This document shows, in pieces, positions 49,036 to 58,319 of a stretch of DNA of 64,000 nt. The stretch comes from Candidatus Desulfosporosinus nitrosoreducens. GTDB lineage: Bacteria; Bacillota; Desulfitobacteriia; Desulfitobacteriales; Desulfitobacteriaceae. The stretch is taken from NCBI RefSeq assembly GCF_030954495.1, contig NZ_JAVHUW010000065.1, positions 62,001 through 126,000 of the forward strand, read 5' to 3'. The translations under genes were made by a program, and so were the position numbers. Within the stretch, counting starts at the first letter, position 1, and each line of letters begins with the position of its first letter. Below the pieces are notes generated by a model, which saw nothing but the letters and a program-made list of their open reading frames with translations, was not told the origin of the DNA and ran no database searches.

Positions 49036-49881
49036 ATGTTTCGACGGCGCTTTTCAACGGGCTGGGCAATATTTGTCTGGGCCTCAGTGGCCATTCTCTT
49101 GGTTTGGTCTCTATTCCCAATCTTTTGGATGGTATCGACTTCTTTGAAAACGGACCTGGATGTCTTTAAGAATCCTCCGGAAATATGGCCAATGCATCCG
49201 ACCATGCAGAATTATATTGGTCTGACTTCAGGTATCAACCCAATTCCCCAGTTCTTCTTTAATAGTTTTTTTACTGCTTTATTAACGGTTGTTTTGACGA
49301 TTGTCTTGGCTACCTTTGCAGGGTATGCTTTATCCCGGCTGAAATTCCGCTTTCGCGATCAAATACTTATTAGTGTACTAGTAACTCAAATGTTTCCTTT
49401 AGTTGTCATGCTTGCCCCGCTTTATCTTCTTTATGTGAAAGCTCATTTATTAAACACCTACTTTGGCATGGTCATCGCTTTCACTTCCTTTGCCCTGCCT
49501 TTTGGAATCTGGATGATTAAAGGATTTATTGATTCTGTGCCGGTAGAAGTTGAACAAGCAGCCATGGTTGACGGATGCAGCCGTATGCAGGCAATGCGGA
49601 TTGTTGTCTTGCCCCTGATAACCCCCGGAATTGTGGCGACAGGTATTTTTGCTTTCCTCGATGCTTGGAATAACCTACTCTTTCCCTTAACCCTTACCAA
49701 TGAGATTACCATGAAGACTCTGCCTGCTGGGATGGTGCTGGCCTTCGCCGGCCAATTTAAAAGTGACTGGGGCGGGATGATGGCGGCCTCTTTCATAACC
49801 ACTCTACCGGTACTGGTTATTTTCATTCTTTTACAACGCTATCTTGTTGAAGGACTAACCGGGGGCGCAGTAAAGGGCTAG
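49036..49881 (+). CDS. Sugar ABC transporter permease, MalG/UgpE type
   Basis: 281 aa, six predicted membrane helices. FWMVSTSLKTDLDVF near the start and the EAA loop EQAAMVDGCSRMQAMRIVVLP are characteristic of the MalG half. Pairs with the 48085 permease. AGAGGGGG before the ATG. Confidence 0.93.
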   Translation: MFRRRFSTGWAIFVWASVAILLVWSLFPIFWMVSTSLKTDLDVFKNPPEIWPMHPTMQNYIGLTSGINPIPQFFFNSFFTALLTVVLTIVLATFAGYALSRLKFRFRDQILISVLVTQMFPLVVMLAPLYLLYVKAHLLNTYFGMVIAFTSFALPFGIWMIKGFIDSVPVEVEQAAMVDGCSRMQAMRIVVLPLITPGIVATGIFAFLDAWNNLLFPLTLTNEITMKTLPAGMVLAFAGQFKSDWGGMMAASFITTLPVLVIFILLQRYLVEGLTGGAVKG

Positions 49882-49909
49882 TATGAAGGATAAAGGCGGT
49901 CATTAAGCT

Positions 49910-50803
49910 ATGAAAATTGGGATGATCAATGGTATTCTCTCTGCTGCTTTCATCGGAATCCTGCTCAGCCTGACTAAGATTTGTATTGTTAACTTGCCGG
50001 TTGTCTTCTTTAGTATGGTCCTGTTTGGCGGAACACATTTTATTTTTCTTGTAGTGTTGTTAATACGGCATAAGGGCGGATTGATTTGGGCGGCGGGTAG
50101 ACGATATCCTGAACTGTATTTGGTAGGTTTGCTGGCTTCCGCTCTGAATCTGATGCAGAACTGGGGGTTAAAGCTTAGTTCACCGGCTAATGTCGCCATT
50201 CTGCTCCGGGGGGATTTGTTCTTTAGTCTTATCATCGGATATGTTATCTGGAAGCAGAAATTGTGTCGTCTGGAGTGGGCCGGGATGGGAGCCATGCTTG
50301 TCGGTGTCAGCTTGGTTCTGCAAATCTCTTGGAGTCGAGTCAACTTTGGTTCTATGGGTGACTTTTTAATCCTTGGCGGCGCCCTTTTGTTAGCGGTTAA
50401 TGCTGAGATTATCAAACATAGGCTTGGCGAAGTCGAGGGTATTTTGGTGGCTTATTATAATTCCGGGATGTGCTTTGCCGTTTTCCTCTGCGGGACTGCT
50501 TGGACGGGAGCGTTTAGAGCCTTGCCGGAAGTCAACAGGGAAACTTGGTTGTTGGTGTTGACAAGTATTTTTCTGCAGGTGGTTCAGTATCTGGCCTATT
50601 ATCGCTCTATAAAGGGGCTGCCAACCTGGCTGGTTCGAGTTGTTCATCTGTTTACTCCGGTTGTTGCTATCGTCACCAGCTCTTGGTGGCTGCACGAAAC
50701 CATTAGTTTTGTTCAAATTGGAGGAATGTTGCTTGTAGGCAGTGGAATTGCGCTTATTTGCCGGGTTCATGCCCAAAAGTCTCTCGCGGGCTTATTAACC
50801 TAA
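49910..50803 (+). CDS. EamA/DMT-superfamily transporter
   Basis: 297 aa with ten hydrophobic helices in two EamA repeats (about 5-135 and 150-290). This family exports metabolites. 28 bp after the permease gene and in the same direction, so part of the sugar operon. In a sulfonate pathway it could export a C2/C3 sulfonate or sulfite, but the sequence does not show a substrate. Confidence 0.88.
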   Translation: MKIGMINGILSAAFIGILLSLTKICIVNLPVVFFSMVLFGGTHFIFLVVLLIRHKGGLIWAAGRRYPELYLVGLLASALNLMQNWGLKLSSPANVAILLRGDLFFSLIIGYVIWKQKLCRLEWAGMGAMLVGVSLVLQISWSRVNFGSMGDFLILGGALLLAVNAEIIKHRLGEVEGILVAYYNSGMCFAVFLCGTAWTGAFRALPEVNRETWLLVLTSIFLQVVQYLAYYRSIKGLPTWLVRVVHLFTPVVAIVTSSWWLHETISFVQIGGMLLVGSGIALICRVHAQKSLAGLLT

Positions 50804-50853
50804 GACCAAAAACAGATCGGACTAGGCAATATTTTTGGAGGTGACTATTTTTA

Positions 50854-52032
50854 GTGAAAGCAAATGTAGCTATTGTTCAGGCCGGTGGTCCCACCTCTGT
50901 GCTGAATTCAAGCCTGGCTGGTTTTGTGGAGGCTGCAACTTCTTCAAACCACTATAATCAGGTTGTGGGTTTTTGCAACGGGTTTGAAGGTTTGATTAAG
51001 AATCGGGTGATGCATTTAGAGGGACTTGGTGAAGCTCAATTAAGGGCGCTTAAATCTCAACCCGGGGCGGTTTTGGGAGCGGGGCGATACCCGCTGACTC
51101 CCTCAGGGTTGTCAACGATACGCAGCAATCTGCAGCTGCGAGGTATTAGTCAGTTAGTTTTAGTCGGCGGCAACGGGACGATGTGGGCTGCTGATCAAGT
51201 TGCAGCCGCTTGTCCGGATGTTCAAGTGGTCGGAATCCCTAAAACAGTGGATAACGATCTCTGGGGAACAGATCATTCTCCAGGCTATCTGAGTGCCGCC
51301 AAATTTATTGGGGAGGCCGTTAGGTCGTTAGCTCTGGATCTCTGGGCAATGCGTAATTTCGAACGTGTACGGGTTGTTGAAGTAATGGGGCGGAATGTTG
51401 GCTGGTTAGCCGCAGCTGCGAGCCTGGCACAAAATTCTTTGCCAGATTACCCGCCATTCCATTTTTATCTGCCGGAGAATTCCTTTGATTTAGAGAACTT
51501 TTTCATTAGAGTAAATGAACATTTGCATAATTACTCCTGCCTGTTGGTGATTGTCAGTGAAGGACTTCGCTCGGCATCCGGAAACCCAATTGCCGAATTT
51601 GAGATAGGCGGGAGCAAGGTGCCGGGTGGGGCTGCTCAGTTGTTATCTTCCGAGTTGCGCAGTCGGGGAATCCCTTCCCGAAGCGAGGTCTTAGGTATTC
51701 TGCAGCGGGCTAATACTTGGGCCTTGTGTGAGCGTGACCGCCAAGAAGCCATAAGTCTGGGAAAACAGGCTGTCAAAGTCTTAAATCAGGGTAAAAGCAA
51801 GGTCATGCTGGGTTTGCCTTCAGACCCTGTCGATTCTGCTGAGGATCCGAAGGTACAATTGGTTGAGTTAAAAAGTATTGCGGGGCTGGAGCGCCCCGTC
51901 GACTCTCGTTATTTGACGGAGAGCGGAATTGATCCCTCTTTTACGGCCTGGTTGCAGAATAAAATGGGAGAACCTCTGGCAGAAGCCGCCAGCGCCCGTC
52001 AGGTATGGTCGATTGCGGCGGCACAGTTGTAA
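50854..52032 (+). CDS. PfkA-family phosphofructokinase-like sugar kinase
   Basis: 392 aa from GTG 50854 with TGGAGGTGA upstream. Group A phosphofructokinase fold: AIVQAGGPTSVLN, LVGGNGTMWAA, GIPKTVDNDLWGTDHSPG, VEVMGRNVGWLAAA and VIVSEG. The phosphoryl-donor signature is mixed. GGNG keeps the glycine of ATP enzymes (PPi enzymes have GGDD), but Lys in PKTVDND is the residue of PPi enzymes. It would phosphorylate a ketose for the aldolase encoded next. The large differences from glycolytic PfkA and its operon place suggest a special substrate. Confidence 0.88.
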   Translation: MKANVAIVQAGGPTSVLNSSLAGFVEAATSSNHYNQVVGFCNGFEGLIKNRVMHLEGLGEAQLRALKSQPGAVLGAGRYPLTPSGLSTIRSNLQLRGISQLVLVGGNGTMWAADQVAAACPDVQVVGIPKTVDNDLWGTDHSPGYLSAAKFIGEAVRSLALDLWAMRNFERVRVVEVMGRNVGWLAAAASLAQNSLPDYPPFHFYLPENSFDLENFFIRVNEHLHNYSCLLVIVSEGLRSASGNPIAEFEIGGSKVPGGAAQLLSSELRSRGIPSRSEVLGILQRANTWALCERDRQEAISLGKQAVKVLNQGKSKVMLGLPSDPVDSAEDPKVQLVELKSIAGLERPVDSRYLTESGIDPSFTAWLQNKMGEPLAEAASARQVWSIAAAQL

Positions 52033-52214
52033 TTCATGAGCGGTGGAACTGGGAAAGTTCCCGCAAGGGACCGATAAAGCCGGTAGCATAGAATGAAGCT
52101 TTGTCACTTCCGCTCAGGGATACAATCACTAGGCATTCTTTTTTTGCAGCCTGAAGAAGAATTCAAATGTATTTATCAGATTATTGTTGGCTAAAAAAAC
52201 AGGGAGGAATTAGT

Positions 52215-53063
52215 GTGAAAAAACATGTTCGGAATGTGTTGCTGGAAGCGCGTGAAAAACGTCACGGGCTGGCAGCATTTACTGTTCAAAATGCCGAAAT
52301 GATCAAAACGGTTCTCAAGGTATCCAAGGAACTAACTGATCCGGTGCTCTTGATGCTTGGCCAAAAGCCCCTTCAGCATCTCGACATGGAAGTCCTGATC
52401 AACATTGCCAGAACGTATGAAGATCTTTATGAGATTCCGGTTTATCTCCATCTTGATCACAGCCGGAACTTGGATCAAATCCAAAAGGCTGTTAATTTAG
52501 GGTTTGATTCCGTGATGTATGATGGCTCTCACTTATCGTGGGAAGAGAATATTGCCAATACAAAAAAAGTTGTCGCTATGGCTCAAGCAAAAGATGTGGC
52601 CGTAGAAGCAGAAATAGGAAAGATTGCCGGTGTAGAGGATGACGTTCAAGTTCGTGAGAACGAAGCGTATTTGACAACACCGGAAGAAGCAAAAGAATTT
52701 GCGGAGTTGACAGGAGCTGATTGGTTAGCGGTGTCCATTGGCACAGCCCATGGTTGGTATCGTGAGACTCCAAAGCTTGATTATCCGCGTATTGAGGCTA
52801 TCCGGAAAGCTGGCAGGATACCGTTGGTTATGCATGGCGGCTCTGGCCTGCCGGATGGTGCTGTCAGGCAGGCAATTAAAGCAGGGATGACAAAAATAAA
52901 TGTTGATACGGAGCTGCGCCGGGCCTTTATGAGCGGGGTGTCAAGCTCACTGTCTTCAAATCAGGTACTGGAAGATTTGGTAGGCCATTTTAAAGTTGGT
53001 GAGGAGAAATTAGCTCAGACTGTTCGGGAAAAGCTTAAGTTATTTGGAACCAAAGAGCATTGA
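52215..53063 (+). CDS. Class II (zinc) aldolase, copy 2
   Basis: 282 aa from GTG 52215, with GGGAGG 7 nt before it; the ATG at 52167 has no ribosome site. Zn and catalytic residues in HLDHSRNLDQ, EAEIGKIAG, GTAHGWYRE and MHGGSGLPDGAV. Its ~30% class resemblance to copy 1 at 40.6 kb is in the motifs only. Following the PfkA-like kinase, it would split the ketose (bis)phosphate to DHAP and a second aldehyde, possibly sulfolactaldehyde. Confidence 0.9.
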   Translation: MKKHVRNVLLEAREKRHGLAAFTVQNAEMIKTVLKVSKELTDPVLLMLGQKPLQHLDMEVLINIARTYEDLYEIPVYLHLDHSRNLDQIQKAVNLGFDSVMYDGSHLSWEENIANTKKVVAMAQAKDVAVEAEIGKIAGVEDDVQVRENEAYLTTPEEAKEFAELTGADWLAVSIGTAHGWYRETPKLDYPRIEAIRKAGRIPLVMHGGSGLPDGAVRQAIKAGMTKINVDTELRRAFMSGVSSSLSSNQVLEDLVGHFKVGEEKLAQTVREKLKLFGTKEH

Positions 53064-53186
53064 GAGGTGATAAAAAGAGAAGGAAATCTATAAGAAGGGA
53101 TTGGGAGGAAATGAAGCAACAACGTTATTCTTCTGAAATGGACGAAGTTTTTTGTAAAGCTCTCTTGGTTGCTTCAGGGGTTCTTG

Positions 53187-53228
53187 AGGCCGGTTCATAG
53201 TGCTTTTTATACTCGGCTCCGGCCTTTT
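53187..53228 (+). terminator. Terminator at the end of the sugar operon
   Basis: AGGCCGG (53187-53193) pairs with CCGGCCT (53219-53225), followed by TTTT. A 29-codon frame (ATG 53111 to TAG 53200) ends inside it and has GGAGG only 2 nt before the ATG; it is doubtful. Confidence 0.55.
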
Positions 53229-53321
53229 GCAGTAAGAGATGAAAAAATAAGACCTGAACAAGTGTTAATGATTCAGGATCTGCATATACATGTAACCTAA
53301 TCCATATCAGGAAGGTTACGA

Positions 53322-54905
53322 ATGAAGAAACAAAGTTTGCTTAAAGGAGCCTTCGTTCTCACGTTGGCCTCTTTTATAACCAGAATATTAGTTCTGGTAA
53401 ATTCGATGGTTCAGGCAAGAGTTCTTGGTTCCGAAGGCATCGGTCTAAAAATGATGGTGATGCCGTTAATGGGGTTGCTGGTCACTCTGACAACGGTGGG
53501 GCTTCCCGTCGCTATATCCAGGCTGGTGGCGGAAGCGGATGCCCAGGGAAACGGAGCAAAGGTTAAAAAGATACTTATCGTCTCCTCAACCATTACCGGA
53601 AGTTTGAGTGTTGCGGTAGTTGCCTTGGCTATTTTCTGCGGCAACGCTTTTTCCGCTTATTTTTTAACGGATCAGCGTTCTTATTATTCCTTTATGGCCT
53701 TAATTCCGATTGTTCCCATTGTTGCTGTCTCCGGAATTCTCAAAGGTTATTTCCGGGGAATGCAAACGATGAATCCGCTTGCTTTATCCCAAGTGATTGA
53801 GCAAACCGTACGCATCAGCGCTACTTATCTCCTGGTCCGCTGGTTGATTCCCCTCGGGATTGAATATGCGGCGGCAGGCGCTGTTTTCAGCACCGTGCTT
53901 GGAGAAGCCGTCTCCCTGTCCTATTTAATAGCAGCCTTTAAATTATCCCACCACAGGAAATTTCATGTTCCCAATTCTCTTTGGAGGAAGGTATCCAAAG
54001 GCAAGGTTATCTTCTTTGAATTATTGCAGACAGCCCTTCCTACCATGGGCAATGGATTGATTTTTTCTCTTTCCAAGGCTGTTCAGCCAATGATTATCAC
54101 CAAAAGCTTAGCTCTGGCAGGTCTTAGTTCCGCTGTGATTGCCAAAGATTATGGTATGTTAACGGGTTTTGTCATGCCCTTGTTGTTTTTTCCCGGTTTT
54201 ATTAATCAATCCCTGGGGGTTACTCTGGTTCCGGCTATAAGCGAAGCGAGTGCCAAGGATAATGTTCGCTTAATTCACCGCAGAATATTTCAAGCGCTGT
54301 GCGTTGCTCTCAGCATTGGCGTGCCAAGTACCATGCTCTTATACCTATTTGCCCCTGAATTAATGACAGTGATCTATAAATCCCCTCAAGCCGCTCCACT
54401 TTTGAAATTCATTGCTCCGTTCTTTTTGCTGCATTATTTCCAAACTCCTCTCCAATCCGCTCTAATAGGATTAGGACGGGCGAAAACGGCAATGTTCAAT
54501 AATATGATTGCCAAAGGCGCCACTCTTGTTTTTATTTATCCTTTGGCAGCTCATTTCGGGTTGGGGATCTATGGAGTCATGTTAGCCTTAAGTATAGGAG
54601 TTATTCTGGAAACGCTCTTGCATGTTTTCGCCGTTTATAAGCTGATTGGATTATATTTTCATTACGCGGAGATCGTCAAGATACTCTTGGCAGGGATAAT
54701 CATGGGGTATGGCGGCAAACTGATCGTTACTTACCTGAATTATACTGACTTGCAATTAGGGTTGACAACGATTCTGGCGATTATCTTTTCCGTGCTTATT
54801 TACCTCCTTATCTTGGTTTATTTCCGGGTAATCCGCCGTGCAGACATCGGAAAAATCCCTTTCATCGGCAGAATACTGGTTCTCTTATTTCCTGTAAGAA
54901 GATAA
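53322..54905 (+). CDS. spoVB: Stage V sporulation protein B-like MVF/PST-family flippase
   Basis: 527 aa, about 14 membrane helices. Start MKKQSLLKGAFVLTLASFITRIL and LGSEGIGLKMMVMPLMGLLVTLTTVGLPVAISRLVAEA are SpoVB-type text. SpoVB is needed for spore cortex peptidoglycan and belongs to the lipid-linked oligosaccharide flippase superfamily. Single gene with GGAAGG before the ATG. It supports an endospore-forming host. Confidence 0.9.
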   Translation: MKKQSLLKGAFVLTLASFITRILVLVNSMVQARVLGSEGIGLKMMVMPLMGLLVTLTTVGLPVAISRLVAEADAQGNGAKVKKILIVSSTITGSLSVAVVALAIFCGNAFSAYFLTDQRSYYSFMALIPIVPIVAVSGILKGYFRGMQTMNPLALSQVIEQTVRISATYLLVRWLIPLGIEYAAAGAVFSTVLGEAVSLSYLIAAFKLSHHRKFHVPNSLWRKVSKGKVIFFELLQTALPTMGNGLIFSLSKAVQPMIITKSLALAGLSSAVIAKDYGMLTGFVMPLLFFPGFINQSLGVTLVPAISEASAKDNVRLIHRRIFQALCVALSIGVPSTMLLYLFAPELMTVIYKSPQAAPLLKFIAPFFLLHYFQTPLQSALIGLGRAKTAMFNNMIAKGATLVFIYPLAAHFGLGIYGVMLALSIGVILETLLHVFAVYKLIGLYFHYAEIVKILLAGIIMGYGGKLIVTYLNYTDLQLGLTTILAIIFSVLIYLLILVYFRVIRRADIGKIPFIGRILVLLFPVRR

Positions 54906-54965
54906 TTTGACAGGGGTTGCACAATTTTCCCACCTGTGCTAAGTTTAAGAGGAGCACAAACTGAA

Positions 54966-55055
54966 TAGAACGGGAGCTTAAAAAAATTAGGCTGAGAGGG
55001 TGGTTAGAGTTACCGCCGACCGAACCTGATCTGGATAATGCCAGCGGAGGAAAAA
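54966..55055 (+). ncRNA. TPP riboswitch (THI element)
   Basis: Conserved THI blocks GGCTGAGAGGGTGG, ACCGCCGACCGAACCTGATC and CTGGATAATGCCAGCGGAGG. Binds thiamine pyrophosphate. The genes behind it encode thiamine-type binding and import. Together with its terminator it fills the gap of 329 bases. Confidence 0.93.
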
Positions 55056-55070
55056 CATTGAGGTCTTAGG

Positions 55071-55097
55071 AACCGCGCATGGCTATGCGTGGTTTTT
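55071..55097 (+). terminator. TPP-riboswitch terminator
   Basis: AACCGCGCAT (55071-55080), loop GGCT, ATGCGTGGTT (55085-55094), then Ts to 55097. Presumed to form when TPP is bound. Confidence 0.8.
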
Positions 55098-55234
55098 GTA
55101 ATTTCCCCCCCAAAATGACAAGTGTTTCAAAGGTTGGAGGCATCCATCACTTATGCTTGTTATGATTATCCGTCTCAGACACTTCAGTCTGTTTGCTGAA
55201 AAAATTAGCGGAATTGAAAAGGAGGAGTTAAAGT

Positions 55235-55528
55235 ATGGCAAAAATCATGATGGCATTTCAAGTGCTGCCCAAAGTTGAGGATTCGCGGCTGTTTGAAGTG
55301 GTGGACGAAGCTATCGCAGTCGTGGCCGCCAGCGGTGTAACCTATGAAGTGGGGCCGATGGAAACGACAATGGAAGGTGAACCCGACCAATTGTGGGCTA
55401 TTATCCGCGAGGCTCAGGATGCCTGCATCAAAGCCGGGGCTTCCCGCGTGTTGACGTATATAAAGATGGATTACAATCCCGGCAAAACAACCATTGAAGA
55501 AAAGATTAAAAAGTACCGGGAGAAATAA
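55235..55528 (+). CDS. Thiamine-binding protein of the MTH1187/YkoF-like family
   Basis: 97 aa ferredoxin-like fold (PF01910, COG0011). MMAFQVLPKVEDS, YEVGPMETTMEGEPDQLWAIIREAQ and RVLTYIKMDYN are family text. Such proteins bind thiamine or its pyrimidine part in the cytoplasm and occur with ThiXYZ importers under TPP riboswitches, as here. AAGGAGG before the ATG. Confidence 0.9.
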   Translation: MAKIMMAFQVLPKVEDSRLFEVVDEAIAVVAASGVTYEVGPMETTMEGEPDQLWAIIREAQDACIKAGASRVLTYIKMDYNPGKTTIEEKIKKYREK

Positions 55529-55532
55529 GGAG

Positions 55533-56315
55533 ATGCCAGTAAGGACGGAGCGCTTCCCTAAGAAATGGCGGGATAATTTTCCGGCAGTTACCTTTCTCTT
55601 GGTTTGCCTTGTGGTGTGGCAGATTGCCGTCGACTTTTTTCAGGTTCCCTTATGGCTTTTTCCTTCTCCCGCAGCCATAGCCAAGGCTTTTTGGCACACA
55701 AGAGCCCTGATTTGGGCGCATGCCCTGACTACCATTTTAGAAACAACCGCGGGGTTTATGCTTGCAATAATCCTGAGTTTGGCGGCGGGAGTGGTTATGG
55801 TCCTTTCTCCGCTGGCGAAGCGTTTGTTCTATCCGCTGCTTATCGTGTCCCAGACTATACCGCTGATTGCCGTAGCTCCGCTTTTGATCCTATGGCTGGG
55901 ATACGGCCTGCTGCCCAAGATCGTTACAGTGATCTTAGTCTGTTTTTTCCCGGTGACCGTGAGTTTAATAGAGGGATTGGAACTCAGCGATGGTGACTTG
56001 CTCAATCTTCTTAAGAGTATGGGGGCAACTCCTTGGCAAATTTTATACATGATTCGCTGGCCGAACGCCCTGCCGTCTTTCTTTGCCGGCTTGAAGATTG
56101 CCGCAACTTACAGTGTCATGGGAGCGGTAATTGGAGAATGGCTTGGCGCCAGCTCCGGGCTGGGGGTTTATTTAACACGTTCTTCCCATTCATTCCGGAC
56201 AGATCAAGTATTTGCCGCCATTTTTGCGATCACGGTTCTCAGTCTGGGCTATTTTCTCTTGATTGCGGGTCTTAGGCGCCTGGCTCTGCCCTGGCTGAAT
56301 ACCGGACAAAAGTAA
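55533..56315 (+). CDS. Thiamine-precursor ABC transporter permease (ThiX-like)
   Basis: 260 aa from ATG 55533, 4 nt after the previous stop; the AAGGAG touches the ATG, so the true start may differ (TTG 55494 lies inside the upstream gene). SsuC/TauC-type permease with six helices and the EAA loop LLKSMGATPWQILYMIRWP. With ThiY and ThiZ downstream it should import formyl-aminopyrimidine or HMP for thiamine salvage. Confidence 0.85.
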   Translation: MPVRTERFPKKWRDNFPAVTFLLVCLVVWQIAVDFFQVPLWLFPSPAAIAKAFWHTRALIWAHALTTILETTAGFMLAIILSLAAGVVMVLSPLAKRLFYPLLIVSQTIPLIAVAPLLILWLGYGLLPKIVTVILVCFFPVTVSLIEGLELSDGDLLNLLKSMGATPWQILYMIRWPNALPSFFAGLKIAATYSVMGAVIGEWLGASSGLGVYLTRSSHSFRTDQVFAAIFAITVLSLGYFLLIAGLRRLALPWLNTGQK

Positions 56316-56370
56316 ATTGAAAAGGCTGTTCGAACTATTTGATAAGTATTTTGAAGAAGGAGTTTGGAAT

Positions 56371-57450
56371 ATGTTTAATTTATTAACGAAAAAAACCATA
56401 CATACAAGGAGAGAGCAGACCGGGCTTGGCAAAAGAATCTTGAGTGGCGCCCTTGTGGCAAGTTTAGGCCTTCTTCTTTTTCTGAGCGGTTGTTCAGGCA
56501 CCCAGAATTCCACGTCATCGACTCAGGCGACAGCGCCGGCTCAGCCCGACAAAGTGACGCTTATGTTGGATTGGACACCCAATACGAATCATACGGGTCT
56601 TTATGTGGCCCAAGATAAAGGATACTTCAGCAAGGCGGGGTTGGATGTCGAGATTGTTCCGCCTTCAAGCCAGGGTACGGTTGAACAATTGGTGGCCGCC
56701 GGTAAAGCGGATTTGGGAATCAGCGCGCAAGAACAGGTAACAGATGCCCGCGTACAGGGATTACCGTTAGTTTCCATCGCCACGATATTGCAGCACAACA
56801 CCTCTGGTTTTGCTTCGCTGGCAAGCAAGAATATTCACACAGCCAAAGATTTTGCAGGCAAGACTTACGGCGGCTGGGGTCTGCCGTCAGAAACAGCGAC
56901 AATCAAGGCACTCATGGAAAAAGAGCAGGCGGATTTTAATAAAGTTAAAATGACGAACATTGGGGACGCTGATCCTATAGCCAGCATGTCCAAAGGTTCA
57001 ATCGATCTTACCTGGATTTTCTACGGCTGGGAAGGGATTCAAGCCGAACTGGCCGGGACTCCTCTCAATATGATCTGGTTAAAAGATGTCAATCCGGCTT
57101 TAGACGATTACACTCCGGTAATAATAACCAGTGAAAAAATGATTCAGGAAAAAGCGGATGTTCTTCGCCGCTTCACTCAGGCCGTCAGTGAGGGATACGC
57201 ATATGCTGTTAAAAACCCGGATGACGCCGCCAATATCCTCATCAAGAATGCTCCTGAAGCTGACCCGCAGCTTATTAAAAAGAGCCAGGCCTGGATCAGC
57301 CCTCAGTATCAGGCAGATGCTTCGCAATGGGGCGTTCAGAAAGCTTCCGTCTGGCATGACTATGCTCAATGGATGTTTGATCATAAGCTGCTGGATAAAA
57401 TGATCGATACCGACAAAGCCTTTACCAACAGCTTCTTGCCCAAGGATTAA
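56371..57450 (+). CDS. NMT1/THI5-like thiamine-pyrimidine binding lipoprotein (ThiY-like)
   Basis: 359 aa from ATG 56371, with AAGGAG 8 nt before it. Signal peptide and lipobox LFLSGC, lipidated Cys41. NMT1 domain: KVTLMLDWTPNTNHTGLYVAQDKGYF, EIVPPSSQGTVEQLVAAGKADLGIS. ThiY captures N-formyl-4-amino-5-aminomethyl-2-methylpyrimidine in Bacillus. The order permease, binding protein, ATPase and the TPP riboswitch all agree. Confidence 0.92.
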   Translation: MFNLLTKKTIHTRREQTGLGKRILSGALVASLGLLLFLSGCSGTQNSTSSTQATAPAQPDKVTLMLDWTPNTNHTGLYVAQDKGYFSKAGLDVEIVPPSSQGTVEQLVAAGKADLGISAQEQVTDARVQGLPLVSIATILQHNTSGFASLASKNIHTAKDFAGKTYGGWGLPSETATIKALMEKEQADFNKVKMTNIGDADPIASMSKGSIDLTWIFYGWEGIQAELAGTPLNMIWLKDVNPALDDYTPVIITSEKMIQEKADVLRRFTQAVSEGYAYAVKNPDDAANILIKNAPEADPQLIKKSQAWISPQYQADASQWGVQKASVWHDYAQWMFDHKLLDKMIDTDKAFTNSFLPKD

Positions 57451-57454
57451 GATC

Positions 57455-58213
57455 ATGACACTGGTACTAAAGGATTTGTCTCTGTCTTATAAAGGAAAGG
57501 GGACAGCGGCAATGGCGGTATTGACGAATCTCAATTTAGAGGTGGAAACGGGAACTTTTGTCACGTTTATTGGTCCCTCCGGCTGCGGCAAGAGTTCAAT
57601 TTGCAATTTGATAGCCGGGGTGGAAAAACCACTCCAGGGGGATATTCTGCTCGATGGACGCTCAATTCTTGGTTTGCCGGGCAAAGTTGGCTATATGCCG
57701 CAAAAGGATTTACTTTTGCCTTGGCGCACTTTGCTGGACAATGTAGTTTTGGGCAATGATATCCGTCGCGTGGACAAACGCGAGTCCAGAGAGACGGCCC
57801 GTCACTGGCTTGAACGTTTTGGCCTGGGAAAATTTGCGGAGTATTACCCCCACCAATTGTCCGGGGGTATGCGGCAAAGAGCGGCGCTTTTGCGTACGTT
57901 TCTGTTTGGCCGGAACACTTTAATTTTAGATGAACCTTTTGGAGCGCTGGATGCTTTAACCCGGAGAGAAATGCAGGAATGGCTTCTCAAGGTCTGGAGC
58001 CAAAGCCGCCCTACGGTTGTCTTTATTACCCATGATATTGAAGAAGCTATTCTCTTATCGGACGAAGTAGTTGTACTAAGCCAGCGCCCCGCCCGCATCT
58101 TAAAGAAAATCCCTATTCCCTTTGCCAGGCCGCGTGACCCGGACATTCTTCTGGCCAGTGAAGCGATTTCGCTTAAAAAGCAATTGCTGGATTTGCTCAT
58201 TTTCCCAGCGTAA
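57455..58213 (+). CDS. Thiamine-precursor ABC transporter ATPase (ThiZ-like)
   Basis: 252 aa, SsuB/TauB class. Walker A GPSGCGKSS (about 41-49), Q-loop MPQKDLLLPWRTL, signature LSGGMRQRAALLRTF, Walker B LILDEPFGALDALTR, His switch FITHDIEEAILL. Starts 4 nt after thiY. Confidence 0.93.
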   Translation: MTLVLKDLSLSYKGKGTAAMAVLTNLNLEVETGTFVTFIGPSGCGKSSICNLIAGVEKPLQGDILLDGRSILGLPGKVGYMPQKDLLLPWRTLLDNVVLGNDIRRVDKRESRETARHWLERFGLGKFAEYYPHQLSGGMRQRAALLRTFLFGRNTLILDEPFGALDALTRREMQEWLLKVWSQSRPTVVFITHDIEEAILLSDEVVVLSQRPARILKKIPIPFARPRDPDILLASEAISLKKQLLDLLIFPA

Positions 58214-58319
58214 ACCAAAGTATATAATGCGGTAATCTGCAAGTTTTTTTGAAGTTAGTGAAGCGGCAAAAGTTCTGCTAAAATAGTCCTAATGATATTA
58301 GGAAAGCGGGAGTAGGTAA

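Noticed and set aside
49903..50415. 170-codon frame antisense to the EamA transporter gene
   Set aside because: Mirror of a hydrophobic coding region, basic low-complexity translation, no start signals.
33025..53063. Sulfoquinovosidase (GH31-type) gene
   Set aside because: No glycosidase is present in any frame, so the sulfosugar proposal lacks that piece in this window.
53111..53200. 29-codon ORF after the second aldolase
   Set aside because: Ribosome site too close to the ATG and the frame ends in a terminator hairpin; not supported as a gene.
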